DNA of 64,000 bases from Streptomyces roseolus (GTDB taxonomy: Bacteria > Actinomycetota > Actinomycetes > Streptomycetales > Streptomycetaceae), in contig NZ_BMTV01000021.1 of the NCBI RefSeq assembly GCF_014649855.1, forward strand, positions 60,065-124,064. Reading direction: 5' to 3'. The notes beneath the pieces were generated by a model. That model saw only the letters and a list, made by a program, of their open reading frames with translations, had not been told where the DNA came from and ran no database searches. Both the position numbers and the translations under genes were made by a program. Every line of letters starts with the position of its first letter. Within the stretch, counting starts at the first letter, position 1. Positions 50,367 to 58,707 of this stretch are shown here, piece by piece.

Positions 50367-51340
50367 CAGGCGGAAACCTCCGGGTCGGTGGTGCGCGGGT
50401 CGGCGAGGTCGGCGGGGCGCCGGTCGGCGAGCAGGTCCCAGGCGAGGAGCCCCGCGCCCAGGCACCCGGCGGTGTCCCCGAGGGCCGCCGGGACGATGAC
50501 GGGCAGCTTCTGGAAGGTCACGCGTTCCTCCACGGCGGCCCGAAGGGGTGTGAACAAGGTTTCCCCGGCCTCGGCGAGACCGCCACCGATGATGAGCGTG
50601 CGGGGGTCCAGCAGGGTGAGGGCGGTGACCAGTCCGTCGGCCAGGGCGTCGACCGCCTCCTGCCAGACGCGTACGGCCACGGGGTCGCCGGACTCGACCG
50701 CCTTGGCGCAGTCGGCGGCGTCCGCCCCCGGGTCGCCGGAGGCCGCGGCCCAGGCGAGGGAGACGGCGGAGGCGGAGGCGTACCGCTCCAGGCAGCCGCG
50801 CTGGCCGCAGCCGCAGTCGGTCCCGCCGGGGCGGACGACGATGTGGCCGATCTCGCCGGCGTAGCCGTGGGCGCCGGCCTCGATGCGGTCGCCGATGCCG
50901 ATGGCGCCGGCGATGCCGGTGCCGAGGGGCACGAAGAGGAAGCGGTCGGCGCCGTGGCCCGCGCCGATGCGGCCCTCGGCGAGGCCGCCGGTGCGCACGT
51001 CGTGGCCGAGGGCGACGGGGAGGCCGCCGAGGCGTTCGCTGAGGAGGTCGCGGAGGGGGACGTCGCGCCAGCCGAGGTTGGCGGCGTAGACGGCGATGCC
51101 GCGGTCGGCGTCGACGATGCCGGGGACGGCGACTCCGGCGGCCGCGGCGGGCTCCCCGTACCGCTCCTCGCCGAGGGCGCGGAGGTCCTCGGCGAAGGCG
51201 AGGATCGTCTCGACGACGGCTTCCGCGCCGCGGTCGCGCCCGGTGGCGCGGCGGGCCTCGTGGAGCAGGGTGCCGTCCGCCCCGACGAGGGCGGCCTTCA
51301 TGCCGGTGCCGCCCACATCGAGGGCGATGACGTGTCTCAC
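50366..51340 (-). CDS. nagK: ROK-family N-acetylglucosamine kinase
   Basis: From GTG 51340, 324 residues. The ATP loop is VIALDVGGTGMKAALV, the catalytic Asp region PLGTGIAGAIGIGDRIEAG, and the ROK zinc motif GCGQRGCLERYAS with two further family cysteines. ROK members include glucokinase, but the position before nagA in one operon points to GlcNAc. No purine-rich ribosome site precedes the GTG. The start lies about 30 bases downstream of a dre-like site, so a leaderless or short-leader mRNA is likely. Confidence 0.88.
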   Translation of the reverse strand: MRHVIALDVGGTGMKAALVGADGTLLHEARRATGRDRGAEAVVETILAFAEDLRALGEERYGEPAAAAGVAVPGIVDADRGIAVYAANLGWRDVPLRDLLSERLGGLPVALGHDVRTGGLAEGRIGAGHGADRFLFVPLGTGIAGAIGIGDRIEAGAHGYAGEIGHIVVRPGGTDCGCGQRGCLERYASASAVSLAWAAASGDPGADAADCAKAVESGDPVAVRVWQEAVDALADGLVTALTLLDPRTLIIGGGLAEAGETLFTPLRAAVEERVTFQKLPVIVPAALGDTAGCLGAGLLAWDLLADRRPADLADPRTTDPEVSA

Positions 51341-51368
51341 GGGGGACAGTCTCGCGCGAGACCGCCCT

Positions 51369-51384
51369 AAAGGTCTAGTCCACT
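51369..51384. promoter_or_regulatory. dre-like DasR site upstream of nagK-nagA
   Basis: AAAGGTCTAGTCCACT matches the DasR consensus ASTGGTCTAGACCAST at 13 of 16 positions. It is centred about 37 bases before the nagK start. The core GGTCTAGTCCAC is identical to that before msiK in this window. DasR control of nagKA is known in S. coelicolor. Confidence 0.72.
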
Positions 51385-51476
51385 GCCGAGGATTGTTGCG
51401 CTCGGATACAAATTCGGGCCGGTGACGTGGGGGGTTTGTGGCGAAGGTCGCCCGGGAGTTGCGGAAGTGATACCCC

Positions 51477-51492
51477 ACTGGTGTAGACCTCT
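51477..51492. promoter_or_regulatory. Second dre-like site, binding-protein side
   Basis: ACTGGTGTAGACCTCT matches the DasR consensus at 14 of 16 positions. It lies 90-105 bases before the preferred start of the solute-binding lipoprotein gene, so the divergent promoters probably each have their own DasR site. Confidence 0.65.
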
Positions 51493-51581
51493 AGTTCGAC
51501 ACTGGGGGAGACTTTCGAACCCCGAACCTGTGAATGTGCAGCTCACTGCTGCTCAATGACGAGCAAAAGGTGGATGAAGCC

Positions 51582-52853
51582 GTGGAGCGGCGACGATTCC
51601 TTGGACTGACCGCGGCCGCCGCCGCCCTGGGCCTGACCGCCACGGTCGCCGGCTGCGGCACCCTCGGCGGTGACGGCGGCGACGTGACCCTGCGCCTGGT
51701 CGCCGCCGACTACGACCTCACCGGAGGCAACACCACCCAGAAGTACTGGGACGACCTCGTCGCCGCCTTCCAGGCCGCCCACCCCGGGATCAAGGTCCAG
51801 GTGCAGGTCGAGTCCTGGGACGACGTCGACCGCAAGGTCGCCGAGATGGTCGAGGCCGGCCGGGCCCCCGACGTCGCCCAGATCGGCGCCTACGCCGACT
51901 ACGCCGCCGCCGGGCAGCTCTACTCGGCCGACGACCTCCTCACCATCCCCGTGCAGGCCAACTTCGTCCCGGCGCTCGCCGAGGCCGGCGAGAACGACCG
52001 CACCCAGTACGGCCTGCCGTTCGTCGCCTCCACCCGCCCGCTCTTCTACAACGCCGACCTCTTCGAGAAGGCCGGCGCGAAGCCCCCCACCACCTGGGAC
52101 GAGCTGGCTGCCGCCGCGAAGAAGCTCAAGGAGGACGGCGTCCGCACCCCCTTCGCCCTCCCCCTCGGCCCGGAGGAGGCGCAGGCCGAGTCCCTGATGT
52201 GGCTGTTCGCCGGCGGGGGCGGCTGGACCGACGACTCCGACCGGTACGACATCGCCTCCGAGGCCAACGTCGCCACCTTCACCTGGCTCAAGGACGAGCT
52301 GGTCGGCCAGGGCCTCACCGGCCCCGTCGCCCCCGGCAAGCTCAACCGCAAGGCCGCCTTCGCCGCCTTCGCGCAGGGCCAGGTCGGCATGCTCAACGGC
52401 CACCCCTCCCTCCTCCAGGAGGCCGCCAAGCAGGGCGTCAAGGTCGGCCAGGTCCCGCTGCCCGGCGTCGACGGCCCCGCCAAGGTCTCCATGGGCGTCG
52501 CCGACTGGATCATGGGCTTCAAGCAGAACGGGCACCGCGAGCAGATCGGGACCTTCCTCGACTTCGTCTTCAGCGACGAGAACGTCCTCAAGTTCGCCGG
52601 CGACAACGACCTGCTGCCCGTCACCGTCAGCGCCTCCGCCCGCATGGAGACCGGGACCGAGCACGCGAACCTCCGCGAGTTCCTGAAGGCGCTGCCCACC
52701 GCCCAGCTGCCGCCCGTCGGCAAGACCTCCTGGGCCAAGGTCAGCGAGACCATCAAGCAGGACATCGGCAAGGCCGTCACCCCCGCCGGCCGTCCCGCCG
52801 ACGTCCTCGGCGCCATCGCCCGCACGGCGACGGCCGCGGAGGCGGCGGAGTAG
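51582..52853 (+). CDS. ABC sugar-binding lipoprotein (Tat-type signal), no permease genes adjacent
   Basis: GTG 51582 gives 423 residues; ATG 51534 in frame is an alternative. The signal peptide carries a twin-arginine-like RRRFLGLTAAAAALGLTATV and lipobox VAGC. The mature protein is a cluster-B carbohydrate-binding protein (TTQKYWDDLVAAFQAAHPGI, DVAQIGAYADYAAAGQLY, NGHPSLLQEAAKQGVK). It is divergent from nagK-nagA and shares their dre-like region, so GlcNAc or a chitin product is a plausible ligand. No membrane components follow; they must be elsewhere, with MsiK as likely ATPase. Confidence 0.88.
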   Translation: MERRRFLGLTAAAAALGLTATVAGCGTLGGDGGDVTLRLVAADYDLTGGNTTQKYWDDLVAAFQAAHPGIKVQVQVESWDDVDRKVAEMVEAGRAPDVAQIGAYADYAAAGQLYSADDLLTIPVQANFVPALAEAGENDRTQYGLPFVASTRPLFYNADLFEKAGAKPPTTWDELAAAAKKLKEDGVRTPFALPLGPEEAQAESLMWLFAGGGGWTDDSDRYDIASEANVATFTWLKDELVGQGLTGPVAPGKLNRKAAFAAFAQGQVGMLNGHPSLLQEAAKQGVKVGQVPLPGVDGPAKVSMGVADWIMGFKQNGHREQIGTFLDFVFSDENVLKFAGDNDLLPVTVSASARMETGTEHANLREFLKALPTAQLPPVGKTSWAKVSETIKQDIGKAVTPAGRPADVLGAIARTATAAEAAE

Positions 52854-52904
52854 CCGGAGGGGCGGGAGGGGGCCGCGACCGCGGAGGCGGCCGGGCGGCG
52901 CCCT

Positions 52905-52910
52905 TATATA
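52905..52910 (+). promoter_or_regulatory. -10 element of a probable leaderless promoter
   Basis: CCCTTATATAGG contains TATATA ending 10 bases before the ATG of the DUF3263 gene at 52921. This predicts a transcript starting at or within a few bases of the start codon. It is by far the most AT-rich spot in this neighbourhood. A -35 is not clear. Confidence 0.55.
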
Positions 52911-52920
52911 GGTTGGTCGT

Positions 52921-53178
52921 ATGACCGAAGAGCACGTGCCCGACACCGGTCCCGCCGAGCTGGGGGAGCGGGAGCGGGCCGTGCTCGCCGTCGAGCGCCG
53001 CTCCTGGCCCGGCCCCGGTGCCAAGGAGCGGGCCGTCCGCGAGGGCCTCGGCCTCTCGCCGACCCGCTACTACCAGCTCCTCAACGCCCTCCTCGACGAC
53101 CCGCGCGCCCTCGCCCACGACCCGGTCACCGTCAACCGGCTGCGCCGGGTCCGGGAGGAGAAGCGGCGCCGGAGGTAA
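52921..53178 (+). CDS. DUF3263 small helical protein
   Basis: An 85-residue basic protein. The family region is LGERERAVLAVERRSWPGPG followed by AKERAVREGLGLSPTRYYQL and LNALLDDPRALAHDP. This reads as a helix-turn-helix with recognition segment LSPTRYYQLLNALL, so DNA binding is possible; the family's function is unknown. It has no Shine-Dalgarno and a -10-like TATATA ten bases upstream, so it is probably leaderless. otsB follows 65 bases later with its own TAGGGT box. Confidence 0.8.
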   Translation: MTEEHVPDTGPAELGERERAVLAVERRSWPGPGAKERAVREGLGLSPTRYYQLLNALLDDPRALAHDPVTVNRLRRVREEKRRRR

Positions 53179-53243
53179 ACCCGTCCGGGGAGGTGAGTCC
53201 GGCCACGCTGACGCCGGGCGAAGGCGTGGGTAGGGTCGGCCGT

Positions 53244-54086
53244 ATGGTCAGCAGCCTTCCGCACCCGGCCACGCCCTCCGGCCGTGACGGCCTCGACGCG
53301 CTCCTCGCGCGTCCCTCCGAGGCCGTCGTCGCCCTCGACTTCGACGGGACGCTCGCCGAGATCGTCCCCGATCCCGAGCGGGCCCGCGCCCATCCCGGCG
53401 CCGTCCCCGCCCTCGTCGCCCTCGCCCCGCACCTGGCCGCCGTCGTCATCGTCACCGGCCGCCCGGCGGGCGTCGCCGTCCGCCACGGCGGCCTCGCCGG
53501 GGTGCCGGGCCTGGAGCACCTCACCGTCCTCGGCCACTACGGCGCCGAACGCTGGGACGCCGCCACCGGCGCCGTCACGGCCGCCGCCCCGCACCCCGGC
53601 GTCGCCGCCGTCCGCGCCGAGCTCCCCGGCTTCCTCGACCGGCACGGCGCCTGGCCCGGCGTCTGGATCGAGGAGAAGGGCCGCGCGGTCGCCGTCCACA
53701 CCCGCCGCGCCCGCGACCCCGAGGGCGCCTTCGAGGCGCTGAAGGGCCCGCTCGGCGACCTGGCCGCCGCGCACGGCCTGGTGCTGGAGCCGGGCCGGCT
53801 GGTCCTGGAGCTGCGGCCCCCGGGCATGGACAAGGGCGTGGCGCTGGCGGAGTTCGTGCGCGAGAAGCGCGCGGGTTCCGTCCTGTACGCGGGCGACGAC
53901 CTGGGCGACCTGCCGGCCTTCGCCGCCGTGGAGAAGCTCCGCGGCGACGGCCTGCCGGGCCTCCTCGTCTGCTCCGGGTCCAGCGAGGTCCCGGAGCTCG
54001 CCGACCGCGCGGACCTGTCCGTGGACGGCCCGGCGGGCGTCGTCGCCTTCCTCGGGGAACTGGCGAGGGCGGTGCGGAAGGGCTGA
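53244..54086 (+). CDS. otsB: Trehalose-6-phosphate phosphatase OtsB
   Basis: From ATG 53244, 280 residues. HAD-superfamily motifs: I VVALDFDGTLAEIVPDPERA with the nucleophile Asp, II VIVTGRPAG, III in the Lys of GMDKGVALAEFVREKRA, and IV LYAGDDLGDLPAFAAVE. It releases trehalose from trehalose-6-phosphate. The start has no ribosome site; TAGGGT eight bases upstream suggests a leaderless mRNA. otsA lies 1.5 kb downstream on the other strand, so the two steps are not in one operon. Confidence 0.9.
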   Translation: MVSSLPHPATPSGRDGLDALLARPSEAVVALDFDGTLAEIVPDPERARAHPGAVPALVALAPHLAAVVIVTGRPAGVAVRHGGLAGVPGLEHLTVLGHYGAERWDAATGAVTAAAPHPGVAAVRAELPGFLDRHGAWPGVWIEEKGRAVAVHTRRARDPEGAFEALKGPLGDLAAAHGLVLEPGRLVLELRPPGMDKGVALAEFVREKRAGSVLYAGDDLGDLPAFAAVEKLRGDGLPGLLVCSGSSEVPELADRADLSVDGPAGVVAFLGELARAVRKG

Positions 54087-54186
54087 GCGCCCTTCCGGCG
54101 GATCACTCCGGCTCGGACGCTTCCGGATCACCGTCACGCCGGAGGCGCGGAACGTCACCCGGCCGAGCCGGCCCGCGGTCGCCCCG

Positions 54187-55071
54187 TCACCGGCGCAGCA
54201 GGTCCACCACGCCCGTCAGGTCCTCCGACGGGGAGCCTTCCGCGAGGCGGCGGCGCATCAGGGCGAAGTAGGGGTTGAGGAGTTCGGGGCTCACGCCCTG
54301 TTCCGCGGCGGTGGCGAGGAAGGTGGGGGTGCCGGCCGTCTGCATGCCGAGGTTGCTGACCACGTTGGTGGTGTAGTCGCCGGTGGTGAGCTGGTCGGCG
54401 GTCTGGGCGATGTGGGGGTCGGCCATGGCGGTGATCCACTCGGCGAGGAGGGGGGCGAACGCGATCGGGTCGATGGACTCCTCGCGGATCAGGGCGAAGG
54501 CGTGGGCCGTACCCGCGAACATGCCGTACATGGCGCTGAGCAGGGCCACGTCGTGGAGGGCGGCGTGGCCGGGGTCCGCGCCGACGAAGCGGGTGCCCGC
54601 CGGGACCGCGAGGGTCTTCTCGTGGGTCTCGAAGAGGTCCGGCGCGCCGCTGTAGAAGACGTATCCGCCGGCCTCCGGGACGCCGATCATCGGTGGGACG
54701 GCCATGATGCCGCCGTCCAGGTAGCGGGCGCCGCGGGCGGTCGCCCAGGCGGCGCGCCCGCGGGCCTGGGCGGGGGTCGTGGTGGTGAGGTTGACGAGGT
54801 CCTTGCCGGTCAGGTCGGTGTCCTTCAGGGCCTCCTCCACCGAGGCGTCGTCCAGGAGGCAGACGATCACGAGGTCGCCGGCGGCCACGGCCTGCGCGGC
54901 GGTCGCGGCGGCCTTCGCGCCCTCGGCCACCAGGGGCTCGGTGCGGGCGGCGGAGCGGTTCCAGACGGTGAGCGGGTGGCCGGCGGCGAGCCAGGTGCGG
55001 GCGAGGGCGGTGCCCATGGCGCCGAGGCCGAGGAGGGTGACGGGGGCGGCGGAGGGAGAGTTCGCTGTCAT
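54187..55071 (-). CDS. NAD(P)-dependent oxidoreductase, imine-reductase-like
   Basis: A 294-residue member of the 3-hydroxyisobutyrate/6-phosphogluconate dehydrogenase superfamily. The nucleotide loop is VTLLGLGAMGTALARTWLAA and the substrate motif LDGGIMAVPPMIG. The helical domain contains HDVALLSAMYGMFAGTAHAF, typical of the imine reductase/RedAm group, where the catalytic Lys of the dehydrogenases is replaced. It would reduce an imine or beta-hydroxy acid; the substrate is unknown. It is divergent from an HxlR regulator 95 bases away, which probably controls it. Confidence 0.85.
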   Translation of the reverse strand: MTANSPSAAPVTLLGLGAMGTALARTWLAAGHPLTVWNRSAARTEPLVAEGAKAAATAAQAVAAGDLVIVCLLDDASVEEALKDTDLTGKDLVNLTTTTPAQARGRAAWATARGARYLDGGIMAVPPMIGVPEAGGYVFYSGAPDLFETHEKTLAVPAGTRFVGADPGHAALHDVALLSAMYGMFAGTAHAFALIREESIDPIAFAPLLAEWITAMADPHIAQTADQLTTGDYTTNVVSNLGMQTAGTPTFLATAAEQGVSPELLNPYFALMRRRLAEGSPSEDLTGVVDLLRR

Positions 55072-55166
55072 GCCCCAAGGCTGTGGCAGGGGTCTGACCC
55101 GCTCAAGTACCCACTTCGGAGTGGGTGGTTACCCTGGGGTGAGCGAGCAGGTCAGGAGGGTGCGGC

Positions 55167-55517
55167 ATGACGACGGTGAATCGGCCCCTGGACGACGACG
55201 GGCACGTGTGTGGCATCGACACCGCCATGGAGGTGATCGGCGGGAAGTGGAAGGTGCTGATCCTCTGGGCGCTGCGCGAGGGGCCCGAGCGGCGGTTCGG
55301 GGAGCTGCGGCGGATGGTGCCGGGCGTCACCGAGAAGGTGCTCGCCTCCCACCTGCGGGAGATGGAGGCGGACGGCATCGTGCGCCGGGTCTCCTACGAC
55401 GAGGTGCCGCCCCGGGTCGAGTACGGGCTCACCAAGGACGGCCTCCGGCTGAACGACGCGCTCGAACCGCTCGCCGCCTGGGGGCGGGAGCGGCGGGAGG
55501 GCGACGTCCGGCCGTGA
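55167..55517 (+). CDS. HxlR-family transcription regulator
   Basis: A 116-residue winged-helix regulator. The Cys of HVCGIDTAMEVIGGKWKVLI is in the position used for redox or electrophile sensing in several members. The DNA-binding part is RRFGELRRMVPGVTEKVLAS and HLREMEADGIVRR, with VPPRVEYGLTKDG beyond. It is divergent from the imine-reductase-like gene and shares a 95-base promoter region, the usual arrangement for an HxlR and its target. ATG 55167 has AGGAGG upstream. Confidence 0.9.
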   Translation: MTTVNRPLDDDGHVCGIDTAMEVIGGKWKVLILWALREGPERRFGELRRMVPGVTEKVLASHLREMEADGIVRRVSYDEVPPRVEYGLTKDGLRLNDALEPLAAWGRERREGDVRP

Positions 55518-55554
55518 TCCTCCCCCGCCCGGCCCGGGCGGGAGGGCGGGGCGG

Positions 55555-57003
55555 TCAGTCGGACGGGGCGCGCAGGGCGTCCAGCTGGTCGAGGAACCAG
55601 CGCTGCGGGGGGAGGGCGGTGGCGGCCTCGGCGAGGCGCGCGGTGCGCTCGGCGCGCTCCCCGGCCGGCATGGTGAGGGCCGTGTGGAGGGCCTCGGCGG
55701 TGGCCGAGACGTCGAAGGGGTCGACGGTGAGGGCGTCCTTCCCCAGCTCGCGGTGGGCGCCCGCGCCGGTCGACAGGACCAGGGCGCAGCCCGCGTCGGA
55801 GACGACGGGTATCTCCTTCGCCACCAGGTTCATGCCGTCCCTGACCGGGTTGACCAGGGCCACGTCGGCGAGGCGGTAGGCGGCGAGGGAGCGGGTGAAG
55901 TCGTCCTCGACGGAGACCAGGACCGGCTGCCAGTCGTCCGTGCCGAACTCGGCGTTGATCTCCTCGGCGAGGGCGACCACGGACGCCGTGTACGCGCGGT
56001 ACGACTCCAGGTCCTGCCGGGACGGGTAGGCGGAGGCCAGGTGGACGACCTCGCCGCGCCACTCGGGGTGCTCCGTCAGCAGCTCCCGGTAGGCCATCAG
56101 GCCGCGCAGGATGTTCTTCGACAGTTCGGTGCGGTCGACGCGCACGATGGTCTTCCGGCCCCCGACCTCCTCGCGGAGCCGGGCCAGGCGTTCGTCGACC
56201 TGGGGACGGTGGGCGAGGGCCCGCAGCTCGTCGCCGTCGACGCCGAGCGCGTACACCCGGACGCGGGTGCGGCCCTTCCCGGTGTCGTGCCGGCGCCACT
56301 CCACGCCGTACCAGGGGTCGCCGCTGGGCCACAGCCCCTGGGCGTGGCCGGTGGAGTCCTCGCGCTGCTGGAAGCAGCCGATGAAGAAGGACGCCCATCC
56401 CCAGGTGTGGAAACCGAGCTCGTCCGCGCCGAGCATGCCCCACAGCAGCTCCTCGACGATGTCGTCCGGCACCATCCGCAGGTACTCCGGCGACACCCAC
56501 GGGGTGTGCGTGAAGTGGCCGATCCTGAGGTCGGGGCGCAGCTCGCGCAGCATCCCGGGGACGAGCGCCAGGTGGTAGTCCTGCACCAGGACCGCCGCGC
56601 CCTCGGCCGCCTCGGCCGCCAGCGCCTCGGCGAAGGCGCGGTTGTAGGCGCGGTAGGAGGCCCAGCGGCGGCGGAAGGCGGCGTCGAAGACGGGCTCGCG
56701 GGGGACGTCGTACAGGTGGTGGTGGAGGAACCACAGCATCGAGTTCGCGATGCCGTTGTACGCGTCGTGGTACACCTCCGGGTCGATGTCCAGCATCCGC
56801 ACCCCGGGCTCGGCGACGCCGCGCCGGACGGCTTCGCGGTCGCCGTCGCCGAGCGCCGCGCACACCCACAGGCTGTCCTGGGAGTCCACGGCGCTCAGAC
56901 CGGAGACGAGGCCGCCGCCGCCCCTGCGGGAGGAGAGCGTGCCGTCGTCTCCGAGCGTGTACGAGACGGGGCCTCGGTTGGATGCCACGAGTACGGAAGC
57001 CAT
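55555..57003 (-). CDS. otsA: Trehalose-6-phosphate synthase OtsA
   Basis: A 482-residue GT20 enzyme that joins UDP-glucose (or GDP-glucose) and glucose-6-phosphate. The glycine loop SSRRGGGGLVSGLSAVD, the donor-site VQDYHLALVPGML, HFTHTPWVSPEYLR, RVDRTELSKNILRGLMAYRE and NPVRDGMNLVAKE are all present and match the family order. The length is near that of E. coli OtsA (474). It is convergent with the HxlR regulator and has a 10-base inverted repeat just upstream of its start, so regulation is likely. Confidence 0.93.
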   Translation of the reverse strand: MASVLVASNRGPVSYTLGDDGTLSSRRGGGGLVSGLSAVDSQDSLWVCAALGDGDREAVRRGVAEPGVRMLDIDPEVYHDAYNGIANSMLWFLHHHLYDVPREPVFDAAFRRRWASYRAYNRAFAEALAAEAAEGAAVLVQDYHLALVPGMLRELRPDLRIGHFTHTPWVSPEYLRMVPDDIVEELLWGMLGADELGFHTWGWASFFIGCFQQREDSTGHAQGLWPSGDPWYGVEWRRHDTGKGRTRVRVYALGVDGDELRALAHRPQVDERLARLREEVGGRKTIVRVDRTELSKNILRGLMAYRELLTEHPEWRGEVVHLASAYPSRQDLESYRAYTASVVALAEEINAEFGTDDWQPVLVSVEDDFTRSLAAYRLADVALVNPVRDGMNLVAKEIPVVSDAGCALVLSTGAGAHRELGKDALTVDPFDVSATAEALHTALTMPAGERAERTARLAEAATALPPQRWFLDQLDALRAPSD

Positions 57004-57017
57004 GTGGCGAACCTAGC

Positions 57018-57055
57018 CCGTCTCGTAAACGCTCAAACGTACGTATACGAGACGG
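57018..57055. promoter_or_regulatory. Inverted repeat upstream of otsA
   Basis: CCGTCTCGTA and TACGAGACGG form a perfect ten-base inverted repeat around 18 AT-richer bases containing AAACGCTCAAACGTACGTA. It begins 15 bases upstream of the otsA start (57003). It may be a regulator site overlapping the promoter, or a terminator of the divergently placed surface-protein gene. Confidence 0.6.
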
Positions 57056-57094
57056 AGGGATCCGGCCACGCTGCGTCGCCGCAGGTCAGCCGGG

Positions 57095-58597
57095 TCAGTC
57101 GCGTCGGCCGCGCATCGCCGCCTTCGCCACCAGGCCCGTGCCGGCGAGCACCACGGCCAGCGCGCCGAGCAGCCACAGCCGCTCGCCGTGGGAGCCGGTG
57201 TCGGCCATGGAGCCGCCGGTGCCGCCGTGGCGGGGGCCCGGGGCCGGGGCGGCCGTGGTGGCGGCCACGGAGGACGAGGGGGCCGGCGGGACGGTCGGGA
57301 AGCTCGGCGCGGAAGCGGGCCTCACGGCCGGATCCGTGGGCTCCGCCGTCGGTTCCGGTGGCGACGGCTCCGCCGGCTCCGGCGGTTCCGGTGTCGTCGG
57401 GCTCGGGGACGGAACCGGGTCCCGTCCCGCCGGGCCCGGGCCCGCCGTCCTGGTGACCTCCAGGTCCGGCACCGGCACCGAGAGGGCGAGGCCGGCGGGC
57501 ACGTAGGCGTCTCCGTCGGTGGCGAAGGCCAGCTCGGCGGAGGTCGCGCCGACCGGGATCGCGCCGTCGGGGACGTCGAACTCCTTCGCGTCGACCGAAA
57601 GGTTGTCGACCAGGTCGGGGGAGACCGCGCCGTCGTCCTCGCCGGCGAAGAAGTCGTCCGTGGTGCCGGTGTCCCCGGTGACGCCCTTCCCGCCGACGAG
57701 GAACCGGTCGCCGGGGGCGTTCCGGTCGCCGTCGTACGCGACCACGCCCGCCCGTACCTTCCCCGGGGAGCGGCGGAAGCCGTCCACCGTCACCGTCGTC
57801 GCCGGGGAGGCCGGGCGCTGGAGGACGTGCCCGCCGTAGAGGTGGACGGAGCGCCGCTCCGGCGCCTCCGCCGGGTCGGGGCCCGGGAAGCGGTGGACGA
57901 CGGTGAGGGACCAGCCGGCGACGCAGCCCTTGCCGTTCGGCGCCCAGACGCCGCTCACGCCGACCGCCACCGGCGCGCCCGTCCCCGTGACGCCCGCGAA
58001 GGCGGCGGTGACGTCGGACTCGCCCGTGTAGTAGTGCGGCCCGTCGGCCTCGGCGGGGTCGACGACCATGCTGTCGATCGAGACGGGCGCCGCCGCCTTC
58101 GCCCCGACCGCCAGCAGCGGGGCGGTGGTCGCCGGGTCGCCGGGGGAGGGGGCCGCGTCGGCGCCGGAGGGGTCGCAGCGCTTCAGCTCCGTCCCGCCGG
58201 GCCCCCGGTGCGTGCCGTCGTTGCCGCCCCAGTAGAGGCGGGCGTACGCCACCTCGGCGCCCTCGGGGATCCGGACCCGGCCGGTGCTGGAGCCGTACGC
58301 GTCGCCGGTGCCGGCGGTGTCGAGGCGCCGCGTCACGAAGGCGTCGTCGCGGTTCGCGCCCCCGCCCCCGGTGGCGGCCGCGCAGCGGGCCGCCAGGTCG
58401 GCGGGGGCCCGCGGGCAGCCCATGACGGTGTTGCCGATGGTGGCGAAGTCCCCGTACAGGGACGCCCGGTACCGCTCGCCGAAGGGCTCGACGACGTCGG
58501 CGGCGGCCGGTGGGGCCGCCGCGGGCCAGAGCGGGCCCGCGGCGAGCAGACCCACCGCGAGCACCCGGAGGAGCGGGTGCGATGATCTGAAGCGCAT
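57095..58597 (-). CDS. DUF3344-type surface protein with sortase-like C-terminal signal
   Basis: A 500-residue secreted protein with an N-terminal signal peptide (VLAVGLLAAGPLWPAAAP). The large beta-rich ectodomain carries a repeated adhesin-like pattern (VRIPEGAEVAYARLYWGGND, PVAVGVSGVWAPNGKGCVAG). A Pro/Ser/Thr/Glu-rich wall-spanning region of ~90 residues follows. The end has MADTGSHGERLWLLGALAVV, a hydrophobic helix and RGRRD. This is the pattern of a sortase substrate; the LAxTG-like signal suits class E sortases known in Streptomyces, though here the first residue is Met. No sortase is adjacent. Confidence 0.78.
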   Translation of the reverse strand: MRFRSSHPLLRVLAVGLLAAGPLWPAAAPPAAADVVEPFGERYRASLYGDFATIGNTVMGCPRAPADLAARCAAATGGGGANRDDAFVTRRLDTAGTGDAYGSSTGRVRIPEGAEVAYARLYWGGNDGTHRGPGGTELKRCDPSGADAAPSPGDPATTAPLLAVGAKAAAPVSIDSMVVDPAEADGPHYYTGESDVTAAFAGVTGTGAPVAVGVSGVWAPNGKGCVAGWSLTVVHRFPGPDPAEAPERRSVHLYGGHVLQRPASPATTVTVDGFRRSPGKVRAGVVAYDGDRNAPGDRFLVGGKGVTGDTGTTDDFFAGEDDGAVSPDLVDNLSVDAKEFDVPDGAIPVGATSAELAFATDGDAYVPAGLALSVPVPDLEVTRTAGPGPAGRDPVPSPSPTTPEPPEPAEPSPPEPTAEPTDPAVRPASAPSFPTVPPAPSSSVAATTAAPAPGPRHGGTGGSMADTGSHGERLWLLGALAVVLAGTGLVAKAAMRGRRD

Positions 58598-58707
58598 GAA
58601 AGGGCAATGTAGGCAAAGCGCATCATCTGCGGACGTTACGCCACGCGCTGCCGCCCGTACGCCCCCGGCGTCCTACGCCACGCGGCGCCGCCCTGCTCCC
58701 CACCGCC

